Source: Hyaloperonospora brassicae
Taxonomy: Eukaryota; Oomycota; Peronosporomycetes; Peronosporales; Peronosporaceae
Length of the DNA: 64,000 nucleotides
Direction of reading: 5' to 3'
Assembly: GCA_947650285.1 (NCBI GenBank)
Contig: CANTFL010000195.1
Location: 62,001-126,000 of the forward strand
Under the pieces are notes generated by a model. That model searched no databases. It saw only the letters and a program-made list of their open reading frames with translations, and had not been told where the DNA came from. The position numbers and the translations under genes are program-made. Positions 24,301-33,573 of this stretch are shown here, one piece after another; within the stretch, counting starts at the first letter, position 1; each line of letters starts with the position of its first letter.

Positions 24301-25337
24301 TTTTGCACTATGACAGGCACACGGACATACGGTATGAGAGCATAGTCCATCTACACAAGCAAGCACAAGTGCAAGTTTACCTTTGCTCGTCCGCTGGCTG
24401 CATATTCGACAAAGTAATGCGGACCACCGTACACAACTTCATCCTCCGAGCTGGCGCTCTCGCCGATGATCTCAATATCCAGCGAATCGACGTCGCTGAC
24501 ATGATCGGCACTGTTCGCAACAGGGCGGGGAGGCACAGGAGGTGTCTGCTGCTGTACTCGGCGACCAGACTTGTCCTTTCGCTTTGCAACCGACTGGGTG
24601 GTTACGGGACGTCGTCTGGATCGTTTCTGCTTCTCGTCGTCACTCGAGACACCTACAACGTCGGTATCGTCCTCATAAACCGCCTCGTCCGACACGGTTT
24701 CAACGACAAAATCGCTGTCGTCGTCTCCGTCGTCACCGTCGTCATCGTCATCCTCTTCTTCGTCCTCGCTGTTGTCATCGACGCGTGATCGAACAGCCGC
24801 CTTGCGACCTCCTGAAGCATTCCGCGATGCCGCACACTGTCGTTGGCGCTTTGTCTCGTTCGTCTTCCTCCTTCCGTCCATCGTCTTTGCCTTTTTCATT
24901 GCAGCTTTTCCATTGCGACGCTCACGCGGCGTCTGTACAGCGACCGCCTCGTGCTCCAACGTCCGCCTCGTCGTGACTCGACGCCTCTTGAGCGCCAGCT
25001 CGTCGCCTTGTCCCTCTGTGTCCCTCGCTCCGTTCCGCTTCCCCGTGCCGCCTCCTCTAACCACCAACGGCTCATCGTCTGCTTCTTCGTCTGCTTCTTC
25101 GTCTGCTTCTTCGCCTGCCTCTTCTCTGTCAATGCAGTCAGCGCACTGCCAGCGGTGTACTTCAGACGGTCGACGACGCAGCGGAGGCGTGAGACACTTC
25201 AAGTGGAAGCGCTTTGCGCAGACAGAGCAGCACACAGCCACGCGCTGCGACTGCTGCTGGCAGACTGCGCACGCGTCGCCGGCGCTCTCGGCAGCAACGG
25301 GCGACGCGCGGGGCTTCGGGCGCAGCGTCGCGGCCAT
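21321..25337 (-). CDS. Rad16-type SNF2 ATPase / RING ubiquitin ligase with N-terminal PHD and PARP-like zinc fingers
   Basis: Exons by phase: 25337-24380, 24307-24215, 24137-about 23047, about 22982 onward (three exons to 21628), and a last exon to stop 21321. The start is the ATG of MAATLRPK. Order: PHD finger (residues 23-70, CAVC..CCSVC..HLKC..WQCADC); basic and acidic disordered linker; a zinc-finger-PARP-like module across two introns ([21 protein letters not shown], then HLEC); SNF2 N-lobe with DEMGMGKT (Walker A) and DEAH, containing an inserted [16 protein letters not shown] finger; [36 protein letters not shown]2 C-lobe with [31 protein letters not shown]. Yeast Rad16 acts with Rad7 in global-genome nucleotide excision repair. 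The PHD and PARP-like parts are extra relative to yeast, suggesting chromatin or DNA-damage reading. Nuclear by inference. Confidence 0.9.
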
Positions 25338-25675
25338 TGACTGTGGTCTCGGCCTTCCAATTGGCAACTGAGTGGGACAGCTGTCTGCGCGTCAGCAGAC
25401 GGGGCGGTGAGTGGGTGCAATACCACTGAGGAGCTCTTTGGTGTCGGGGTGGGGACAGAAAAGAGACTGATTTTGGCGGGTACGGGGGACTGACTCGGGT
25501 CGGGTGGCGCCAAGCGCTGTGTCTGGTGCCAGAAACGAGCCACACAAACAACGACATAAAACCGAGACAAACGACGCGCTCACTCGGCTCTGCGACCCTC
25601 TCACGCAGCTGTATTGCGCTCTGGCCAACAAGAGGCGACAACAGCCCCTCACCAACTGCCTGCCCGACGAGGCTT
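25338..25675. other. intergenic region upstream of the Rad16-like gene
   Basis: 338 bp between two minus-strand genes. It should hold the promoter of the Rad16-like gene and the terminator of the next gene. No repeat or conserved element was recognised. Confidence 0.4.
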
Positions 25676-26991
25676 CTACAAGACGGTCATGGACGTCGCG
25701 TGGAGGAACGAACCCGGAGGCAGCACGAGCTTCTTGCGCGAGCGCAATGCACTGCCAGTGTTGAGCTTCTCCAGCAATTGACGAAATTGCTCCACCTCGC
25801 GGTCGACTTCGTCCCCTTCTGGGTCGTGCCTTTCCGGCGACGACGGCTGCAGCACCATTGCTGCTGCGGAAGCAGTAGACTGGTGAGCGAGTCGCCTGGG
25901 CGGTAGCGATCGGGTCCCTGCGTCTCGAGGAGGCACCTTCTCGGTCACCTTTTGTGCTACAGCCTCTTTCTTGCGGCGCTTCTTCTCCTTCTTGTTTTTC
26001 TTCTTCCGGCTGCTCGTGGAAGGTTGCTGACTTGCCTTGAGGTCTGCGAGCTCGTCCCGGAGCAGTTCCGCCTGAATCGCGAGCGAGTGCTGCAGCGCCT
26101 CTTGGTACGCGTCTTCCAGCTATCGTGCAGCAAAGTCGACACATCACGATTAGCTTCTTCTTCAGTCAGTAGCTCAGCAGCACAACGGCGATGTACCTGT
26201 TCTCGGAACTTGATCGCTAGTACTTCCAATATATATTCTTGCGCCAAGTGTGAAGTATTTGCGCCGGGGCACAAGTCGTCGACGTCGTCGTCGTCGTCGT
26301 TGTTGCTTTCTTCGCTTTCATCATCGTCGAGCCCGGACCGGAACGATGACACGTAGCTGAACTGTTCGCCACAGCGAATGAGGTCCATGATGAACTCGGT
26401 GTGGTCCTCTCGGACAATGATATAGCGCTCCTCTTTCTGGATCAATCGCATGAGCTCGTCTTCTTGTCGCTTGCCGACTTCCAGCGCTGCCAAGTACTCG
26501 TTCGATACCACACCACCCTCGCCGCAGGCATTCTGTCTACCTCCGCCTTCCAACTCATATTTAAACAAGAGTTCCTCGTCGCCTAGCATAATATCCTCTG
26601 CTGCGAGCATATCTTCGTCCGACTCGTCTTCTAGCCTACCTGTCTCTCCATCCTCCTCCTCCGCCTCGTCATTCTCCTCTCCTTCATCATCGTCCTCGTC
26701 CTCGTCATCTAAAAACGGCGGGAAGACGCTAAACACGTCCTGCAAAGAGCGACTGCTCGAGCGCTTTCGCTCGTGGTCTTCCCACTCGGCGATTATGTTG
26801 TCGTGACACTCGCAGCACAAGTTTTTGCCCACGAGGAACTGGTCGAGCGCAGTCAAATACGTCTCCCGGCGGATCCGAAGGAGCCGACGCTTGGCCACGA
26901 GTGACAGCTCGCTCCAGAAATTAACAAGCTCTTCTCGTGTGTAGCCCTTGGGGCCATTGAGTCCCATCACACTGCTGTTGCTGCTGCTCAT
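25676..26991 (-). CDS. NST1/FAM193-like acidic protein
   Basis: Exons 26991-26197 and 26119-25676 join in phase 0 across a 77-bp intron (GTACAT..GATAG, branch GCTAATC); 412 residues from MSSSNSSV. The N-terminal block YTREELVNFWSELSLVAKRRLLRIRRETYL, then CCECHDNIIAEWE, resembles the conserved region of fungal NST1 and animal FAM193 (FW.xL...R..Lv.I.k..v plus a CxC/CxxC pair), but I rate this as similarity, not proof. Long acidic runs (DDEDEDDDEGEE, NNDDDDDVDD) follow. The C-terminal half has a lysine-rich SRKKKNKKEKKRRKKE tract typical of nuclear proteins and ends LPPGSFLHATSMTVL. Translation could begin on an upstream exon; a frame continues 5' through GT-rich sequence. Function unknown; NST1 affects salt tolerance in yeast. 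Confidence 0.65.
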
Positions 26992-27170
26992 GGCATCCGA
27001 ACAAGCTCCAGCCCCAAAAGTCGGTGCTGCAGGAAGGGCTGTGAAGGCTGATACTGAGCTTCCGCTGTCTGCACGATCGACTCGAGGCACCGAGCGACTG
27101 CTACTGTCTCGTGAAAAGTCGTTCTCGGTCGGCCACGGATTCCTACCAGCAGAGAGGCAAACGACACACA

Positions 27171-27265
27171 AACCCACCCACACATACATACACACACAAA
27201 CACACACAGAATCGATCGAGAGAGAGAGACATCGAGAGAGAGAGAGAAGTAGAAGTAGAAGAAAA
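27171..27265. repeat. CA / GA microsatellite cluster
   Basis: Consecutive simple repeats: CACACAAACCCACCCACACATAC, ACACACAAACACACAC, then GAGAGAGAGA..GAGAGAGAGAGAAG and GTAGAAGTAGAAG. They lie in the divergent region between the NST1-like and YJU2B-like genes. Confidence 0.8.
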
Positions 27266-27639
27266 AAACAGTCAATTGCGTGTCAAGAGTACGTAAGTGG
27301 ACCTCGAAACCCGAAATAAGTGCAACCAAATAGCGCTTTACCGGTACTTGCGCGCGAGCATCGAGCCCGACGAGCGCCGCGGCGGGTGATGGGGCTGTCG
27401 ATGCAGCGTCCCGTCCGTCTTGTTGCCCACGGGCTTTGCCTCTCGATGGCCGTGTCGCGTCAATGGTTTCGGCTGCCGCATCGCCCACGCAGACCGACAA
27501 TCGTACGTCACTCACTCAGTCGCTTTGTTGGTCCCGTAAGTGGCGTGTGCGGCGTCACTGAATCGAGAGCGCGTTCCAAATTAAACGGACGTTTGCTCGC
27601 TCTCTACACCGTAAAAGCCGACCGAGTGCGACAAAAAGC

Positions 27640-27838
27640 ACGGAAACACACACAAACACACACAAACACACACACAAATAAACACAACCACACACAACCA
27701 CACACAATTAAACACGACCACACACAATTAAACACAAACACACACAATTAAACACCAACACACACAACCACACACAATTAAACACAAACACACACAATTA
27801 AACACAATTAAACATACTTAAACACAATTAAACCAGCA
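27640..27838. repeat. 20-bp CA-rich minisatellite before the YJU2B-like gene
   Basis: The unit CACACACAATTAAACACAAA and close variants recur at a 20-bp period over about 150 bp, preceded by plain (CACAAACA)n. It ends about 25 bp before the start codon at 27863, so it occupies the core promoter or 5' UTR. Confidence 0.85.
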
Positions 27839-27862
27839 CTTTCACATTAGACGGCTGCGCCC

Positions 27863-28795
27863 ATGTCATCCCTCGCGGCGGCCCGAGCGGACGGGTACTA
27901 CTTCCCGCGCGAGTGGCGGCCCGAGTTCGGTTCGCTCAACCGCTTCCGCCAGTCCCACGCGCGCGCCAACGGGAGACGTACTGCGCCCGCGCGCGTCGAA
28001 GGCGACGACCGCACAGCGCGTCGCGTCGTGCGCTTTGAGATGCCGTTCGACGTCTGGTGTAGCCACTGCGACGCGCACATTGGACGGGGCGTGCGCTTCA
28101 ACGCGCGCAAGAAGAGCGTCGGTCGGTACTTGTCGTCGGTCGTGTACGAGTTCGCCATGCGCTGCGCCCGTTGCGGTGGGGACGTAGTCCTCAGGACGGA
28201 CCCAAAAGCGCGCGGCTACGAGCTCGTGCGTGGCGTGCAGCCGAAAGCAGACGCCGAAGACGCGCAGGAGAGGCAGACGGAGCGCCTGAACGACGCGCAG
28301 GTGGCGGAGAAGCTACAGCGCGACCCGTTCTATCGACTGGAGCACGAGAACGAGGACAAGCGCGTGGCGAAGAAGCGCTCGCGGGGTCTCGAAGCGCTCG
28401 TGCAGCTGCAGGACGCCGCGTTCCGAGACGACTACGCGAGCAACTCGGCGCTTCGTGCGCAATTGCGCAGCGACAAGAAGCAGCGCAAGCGGCGACAGGA
28501 GGAGGCGACGCGGCTGGGGATTGGCGGTATTCCGCTTCTGGACGTGCATCCGGACGACGTGGTGGCGTCGCGAGCAGTCGTGTTCACGGGCATTCCACAG
28601 CAGCGATCAGCCGCGCGGGCTGCGAAAAGAGGCGGAAGGGTCCGGTCGAGTGGTGCGAGATCGTCTGCTGTTGCGGGGGAGAAAGCGGACCCGTTTGAGT
28701 GTTTCGGTGACCCCGTGGGGTCCAAGTTGCGCTGCATGAAGATGGCGAGACGCGCGGCCGAGAAGAAGCGGGCAGCTACGATGTCGGAGACGTGA
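27863..28795 (+). CDS. YJU2B/CCDC130-like splicing factor (CWC16 family)
   Basis: Single exon, 310 residues. The CWC16 domain is clear: ADGYYFPREWRPE at the N-terminus, then RFEMPFDVWCSHCDAHIGRGVRFNARKKSVGRYLSSVVYEFAMRCARCGGDVVLRTDPKARGYELVRG, with the CxxC pairs at about residues 66-69 and 100-103 that form the zinc site. The C-terminal half is a charged coiled-coil region (DAQVAEKLQRDPFYRLEHENEDKRVAKKR). Yju2/CCDC94 act at the first catalytic step of pre-mRNA splicing; the CCDC130 paralogue is also spliceosomal. GIGGIPLLD and FTGIPQ segments near the C-terminus fit the CCDC130 branch rather than Yju2. Nuclear. A CA-rich minisatellite abuts the 5' side. Confidence 0.92.
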   Translation: MSSLAAARADGYYFPREWRPEFGSLNRFRQSHARANGRRTAPARVEGDDRTARRVVRFEMPFDVWCSHCDAHIGRGVRFNARKKSVGRYLSSVVYEFAMRCARCGGDVVLRTDPKARGYELVRGVQPKADAEDAQERQTERLNDAQVAEKLQRDPFYRLEHENEDKRVAKKRSRGLEALVQLQDAAFRDDYASNSALRAQLRSDKKQRKRRQEEATRLGIGGIPLLDVHPDDVVASRAVVFTGIPQQRSAARAAKRGGRVRSSGARSSAVAGEKADPFECFGDPVGSKLRCMKMARRAAEKKRAATMSET

Positions 28796-28958
28796 GCGTT
28801 CGCGTCGTTGACGATCTTCACGCGCGGGTCAGGGACAGACAGCGTTGTTGTTGCTGCTGCTGCTGCGTCAACGGCTCGACGAGATGGGTTCACAGGGGCA
28901 GCGTTCGGGTATGAGTAAGTATCAGTCATGTGATATATAATACTGCGCGCTGCGAAGC

Positions 28959-29936
28959 TCACTCAAAGGCGGCACAGAGGCGCGGGACGTCGTTGCAAAG
29001 CACAGCAAGCGACTTGAGCGCGCGGTCTTCGTCTCCCTGCCAGACCCGCAGGTACTCACTCGCCGTCAGGACCATGTCGCTCGAGTAGTTCCAGTCTTTG
29101 CTATAGGCGCAGTACGCCACCAGCACGCGCACGACGCTCTGCTTTTCGCGCTCGCTGGCCATTGCAGCAAACGCATCGACGTCTTTTGCAATGGCGTCGG
29201 CTTTCTCGTGCTGTCCGGTGAGAAGGAACTGGTCGACGTGCAACGACGCGGTCGAGATGCTCGAAGCGAGTTGCAGCAGACGTTCGCCTTCAGTCGGACT
29301 GTCGTCGTCGCACTGCGCGACGCCAGTGTCCTCAAGACCAGCGTACACCCCCCGGCCTTCGCCCACGTCAGGCAGCACCACGAACCCGTCGTCGAGGTCG
29401 CTCGACTCGATCACCGCACCGCTCCCGCTCGTGTCGCCGTCGTGGCCGTCACGCCCTCCCGTCGCCACCCACCGCTTGCTCAGCTCTGCCTCAGCCGCCC
29501 GACGCGTTGCCGCCAACTCGGCGCTGTGCTGCAGCGCTCGGACCGTCTGCTTCGGTCGTTTACTTGTTGCGTCAAACACCGCGTGGAACGCGTCCAGGAC
29601 GTCGTCTTCGTCGCTCGGGGACAGCGCCGCCAGCTGCGGTAGCGGCTTCGCGCGCGTCAGGAGCTTCTGCGCCGCCCGCACGAGGAACGCGACGAGCTGC
29701 GTCTTCGCGTGGTCCGCCGCAGCTGCTGCGCGATCGCAAGCGGTCGCAGCAAATAGCGCCAGTGCAGACGACAGCGCGCGCCCGACAGCCGTTTGGTGGG
29801 CAGTGCATTGGCGCTGCAGCAGCAGCAGCGGCGGCGGACGGCGTTGCAAGACGCGCACCTGCGTGCGGACGAGCGCGTACGCGGCCTCCGAGTGGCTGTG
29901 CGCGCTGCAGACGGCCGAGACGAGGAAGTTGCCCAT
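28959..29936 (-). CDS. hypothetical alanine-rich helical protein
   Basis: Intronless reading frame of 325 residues from MGNFLVSAVCSAHSHSEAAY. No family recognised. It is Ala/Arg/Leu-rich and predicted helical by composition, with a first helical half, an acidic middle (VIESSDLDDGFVVLPDVGEG) and a conserved-looking helical C-terminus (HVDQFLLTGQHEKADAIAKDVDAFAAMASEREK.., DWNYSSDMVLTASEYLRVWQGDEDRALKSL). The N-terminal Met-Gly-Asn with a serine at position 7 resembles, but does not exactly match, an N-myristoylation signal. The frame remains open upstream to 30266 only because of the 8-bp repeat, so I start at 29936. Convergent with the YJU2B-like gene, 163 bp apart. Confidence 0.65.
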   Translation of the reverse strand: MGNFLVSAVCSAHSHSEAAYALVRTQVRVLQRRPPPLLLLQRQCTAHQTAVGRALSSALALFAATACDRAAAAADHAKTQLVAFLVRAAQKLLTRAKPLPQLAALSPSDEDDVLDAFHAVFDATSKRPKQTVRALQHSAELAATRRAAEAELSKRWVATGGRDGHDGDTSGSGAVIESSDLDDGFVVLPDVGEGRGVYAGLEDTGVAQCDDDSPTEGERLLQLASSISTASLHVDQFLLTGQHEKADAIAKDVDAFAAMASEREKQSVVRVLVAYCAYSKDWNYSSDMVLTASEYLRVWQGDEDRALKSLAVLCNDVPRLCAAFE

Positions 29937-30145
29937 GCGCTCGCTGCGAGAAGGGGCGCGGGGCGGCTGGACGCGAAGAAGAGCGCTTGAAGTGGGTTCG
30001 CGGATGGCGGCCTGTGAGTGGCGGAAAGTCGGTATCGATGGATGCGGCCGGACACGGGCGTGTAGCTCAGCTGTTCGTTCAGTGGCTGAAACTATCACTG
30101 CGAAGAGAGCAGGCGGCGGAAGAACAACTGACGCAATGAGAGACC

Positions 30146-30233
30146 GTTTGGTCGTTTGGTCGTTTGGTCGTTTGGTCGTTTGGTCGTTTGGTCGTTTGGT
30201 CGTTTGGTCGTTTGGTCGTTTGGTCATTTGGTC
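30146..30233. repeat. 8-bp tandem repeat GTTTGGTC (about 11 copies)
   Basis: GTTTGGTC is repeated without interruption except one G-to-A change in the second-last copy (TCATTTGG). It lies about 210 bp upstream of the start codon of the minus-strand gene at 29936. The period is not a multiple of three, but the array lacks stops in one frame and so extends an open frame artificially. Confidence 0.9.
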
Positions 30234-31968
30234 GTTAGATAGATCGACTCTACATGTACAGTACATGGACGGCCTCCTCCAGGAAATGCTAAGGATGATA
30301 CTGCCCCTGTCTCATCTGTAGCCACACGTCGGATCCGATCTTCGCACAGAAGAGAACGAAAGGACCGAAAACTACACGTATCGTGGACTGTGTAGGACTT
30401 CCTCGGACGGTGAGCAACTTAGGGATGTATGAGAGTCGTCATGGTAGTAGCAAAGTGGTTAGCATGCGAATGGTCGCCACCACTGCAGCACAATGAGGTG
30501 CCCTGGACACCCTTTGCGAAGTAAATGACAACGCAAAAACGTGTACAGCACTTGTATTCAAGCATAGCCTGGTCGACGCGTGGCGAACGCGATGATCCGG
30601 GGTCTAATCGTCGTAGCATGCTTACTGTTGCTCATGAGGGAGATAGCGCCAATGAACCATGTGCTTATGTATGTCGTCATGGATCGATACGCCATAGAAT
30701 ACGTGACAAACGGCGTCCCTAGAGACACTGGATCCATGCAGCTCTCTCTCTCTACTAGAACATCAGAGACAGACTGACGGCTTGGGCGAAAAGAATCTGT
30801 ATATTGGAATCTGCATCACAGTGGAAGCTGTATGCGTCGCAAGGCATCTGTTGCTGCGACTTCGCTATCAGATCTGGAGTCAAATATCATTATCATCCAA
30901 GTGTGAGGGTCACGTGTTCAACGACGAAACATGATCGCTACGGACTGACGCTACTGAGAAGGGAAGAAACGTTCATACGAAGTGAGGCAAACGGTTTGTC
31001 ACGATGAGATATTTCATCAGTGTACAATTGTAGTAGCAACGACGTCTGCAGCCGCACAAACCGATACTTCGTTACAGTGTGGTCCGCATCTTTGCAAACC
31101 ACTCTCTCTCTCTTGCGAAGTCTAATGATGGTATGCTGCAGTAGACGCCGTCATGACACTCACAAGAAGTACATATACCATTTTGTCTACAAGTATCATT
31201 GCTTGCGCTCAATGGATGCGCTAGACACATGAGACGAGCAAGTGTACGACGAGACAGGGTAAGTCTGTTTCTACAGCATTAATGTGTAAGCTTCTTGCAG
31301 CCGAACCCATACAACGTACACAAGGTAAAGGAAATACGGCCTACAAGTTTCCAAGATGAACTTGGCCACCCGAGGATTCCGGATACGCCTCCTGTTATCG
31401 ACCGGGCTTTGTTTACCCCGCTGCTAGAGCGGAATAGGCTCCAGTACATTCTAAAGCTTGGCGGCGCTAGACGCTGTGTTCCCCATCCCCGCCGTACCGT
31501 TGTCTCTTGATTGTAACTACATGGAGGTGCTGCAGTAGGACCTTGTCCAACTTTCCCCCTCTAGTCCAGCCGAAGCTCTTCGTGCTTATGATTGCTCCTC
31601 TTCCGCAGAATCCATAGCGTGGCGACACAGATGGAGTAGGCTAAGCTTTCTCTGATACTTGCCGGCAGCAAAAACTGACGCTGAGAAAGCAGTCTGGTCG
31701 CGCAACTGGCTACAAACTGATTGTACTGCAACCACTACTCTACATGCGTTCATACCAGATCCAAGCAAATACAAGTACGATCTTCATAGAGAAGTATTCG
31801 TCTGCCTATTACGGTCGACAGCCGACACTGTACGTTTTTTGTCCTAAGTTCACCTCTAAGCCCAATAACTGACGCCGTACTATCTATGAAATGACGAGCC
31901 GTGTACAATCTAATCCACACCTGGTCGATCCGGCTAAGCGCAGGCGACTTGGGCTACATCATTTGAAG
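30234..31968. other. repeat-derived or decayed sequence, no supported gene
   Basis: About 1.7 kb left of the LINE insertion. Short plus-strand stretches (31295-31510, NPYNVHKVKEIRPTSFQDELGHPRIP; 31659-31847) look protein-like but are isolated and unrecognised. A short CT repeat is near 30741. A sequence TAGCAAAGTGGTTAGCA at about 30452 resembles a tRNA A box without a matching B box. Confidence 0.35.
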
Positions 31969-31987
31969 CCCAGAATCTGGTGCATGG
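31969..31987 (+). repeat. target-site duplication of the LINE, left copy
   Basis: CCCAGAATCTGGTGCATGG is present here and again, identically, at 33370-33388. The flanking bases outside and inside the two copies differ, as expected for a target-site duplication made by LINE insertion. Confidence 0.75.
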
Positions 31988-33369
31988 GCAAGCCCCTAGA
32001 GCGGGCCAAATATGCCCGGATACCTCCATGTTCACTGCGCAGTCTGTGCATTCGGCGACTGGGGTCACATGAATTTCAATTTACGTTCCCGTCTCTCGGC
32101 GGTACTCCGTCTCGGCATATGCATTGTAAATTACAACGTTGGGCGACTTCGATCCTGCTCTCGTCACCCCACCTTGCTGTCGGTGCGGGACCGGTAGAGC
32201 CCGGGCTCGTCTTACGTCATCCACCGCCGTTTCGGCGCGCTTATAAATGGTCCCGGGTACGAGCTGATTTAATTGTCGGGTCATGTCGGGACCCTGTCGA
32301 GTCCGCGAACTCGGCGATTCGCCTCCGCCAAGATGTCAATGGAATCCATTGGTCGATTGACGGGAATTTACCAGAATTAAGGGGGTCGCCTGAGCAAGTG
32401 TCTAACTACTGGGAGCATTCGCACCATCGTACCTTGGTGTTTCATGCCCACCCGGAGCTTCACCGTTTCCCTTGGAGTGTGCCAGAGACGGTGGCCAATG
32501 TAGATGTGTGGACAACGCTTATGAAGCAAGCGTTTCACGTTCATAAACGCCTTCTGCACCCTGGCCTCCAGTCCTGGTTGAAGGCCTATGACGCGCAGGC
32601 GGTATCGAATAGTTGGCAGTCAGCTGCATCAAATCAAACGCCTTCCCAAGTTTGGAAACACGCAAACGGGCTAACGGAGTATCAAGTCTGGACATGCTAT
32701 CGTATCGCGACAAAGCAGCTAAATCTATACCATGCCGGTCGCACGCTGGACAACAGTTGTCGTACGGTGCTGCACTGCCGGGGACGCAAAGAGACAGCGG
32801 CGCACATTTTCTGGGAGTGCCCAATCGCGCGAGCGTGTTGGTGTCACTTGATAGGACACTGGACCGGTGGGGGTGCGACGAACGCAGTTCTTTCCACCTT
32901 CTTTCAGCACTGCGCCAATCGCAAAGCCCCGCCCATTCCACGTCAGCTGAGTTTGCGGTTGCAAAGCCGTTTTCAAGATGACTCTGACGACGCAGCAACA
33001 GAATTCGAACGGATCTGGTTCATATTAAGCTCCATCTGCCAAGAACATTTGTGGACCGAGCGGAACTCGGCGGTCTTTAGAGGAGCCGTGACTACTCCAT
33101 CCGCAAGTGTCCAAAGGTACTGGACACGCGGTGTTCGCCAGCTACGGGCAATTGCAATACGCGAGCATCGAGCCGCGGCTACGGCCGTACGAGGGGCCCG
33201 ACTTCATGCCTGTCTTGAACTACTGATTCAAGAGCCCCGTGGACACCCGCCTTACGCGGGTGTCAGCCACGATCCGCTGCCGCGACCGGCGCTCATATCC
33301 TGGCTCAGGATTTTTCAGACCTCTTGTCCACATTAAATATGTCAATAGATGATCATGAAACTCCTCCCC
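31988..33369 (+). mobile_element. 5'-truncated LINE, C-terminal end of ORF2
   Basis: About 1.38 kb between identical 19-bp direct repeats. The open frame (to 33336) encodes the C-terminal part of a non-LTR retrotransposon polyprotein: QTPSQVWKHANGLTEYQVWTCYRIATKQL and the zinc-binding end CRGRKETAAHIFWECPIARACWCHL (zf-RVT type, C-x-x-x-H-x-x-x-x-C pattern). Endonuclease and reverse transcriptase are missing, which is normal 5' truncation. The 3' end is a short cytosine run before the repeated target sequence. The reading frame is still open over about 450 codons, so the insertion is comparatively young. Confidence 0.8.
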
Positions 33370-33388
33370 CCCAGAATCTGGTGCATGG
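33370..33388 (+). repeat. target-site duplication of the LINE, right copy
   Basis: Identical to 31969-31987. The first cytosines are shared with the C-rich LINE tail, so the true duplication is 17-19 bp. Confidence 0.75.
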
Positions 33389-33573
33389 AGTCGAACCTTA
33401 GAAACAGCTCTTCGGCTGCCGTTTCATGATTTGACCGCACCGTATCACAAGATACCAGCTTCGACGTGCTTGAGACCCCACTGAAGTCTTTACTTTATCA
33501 TTTGCGCCTCACGCCACCACTTCTGTCCGCTCCACCATTCGTCACCCACAACAGGCTCAACGGTCCTTCCAAC

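Noticed and set aside
25957..27207. Unspliced 416-codon frame for the NST1-like gene
   Set aside because: It reads through a 77-bp intron with good donor, branch and acceptor; splicing gives a lysine-rich tail and a natural end, and the extra N-terminus reads through a CA repeat.
29191..30321. 376-codon plus-strand frame opposite the hypothetical gene
   Set aside because: It is a high-GC shadow of the minus-strand gene and is extended by the 8-bp repeat; no motif.
30440..30520. tRNA-like sequence TAGCAAAGTGGTTAGCA resembling a polymerase III A box (possible SINE or tRNA)
   Set aside because: No B box (GGTTCRANNC) lies at the right distance, no cloverleaf can be drawn by eye and no repeat copy was seen elsewhere in the window.
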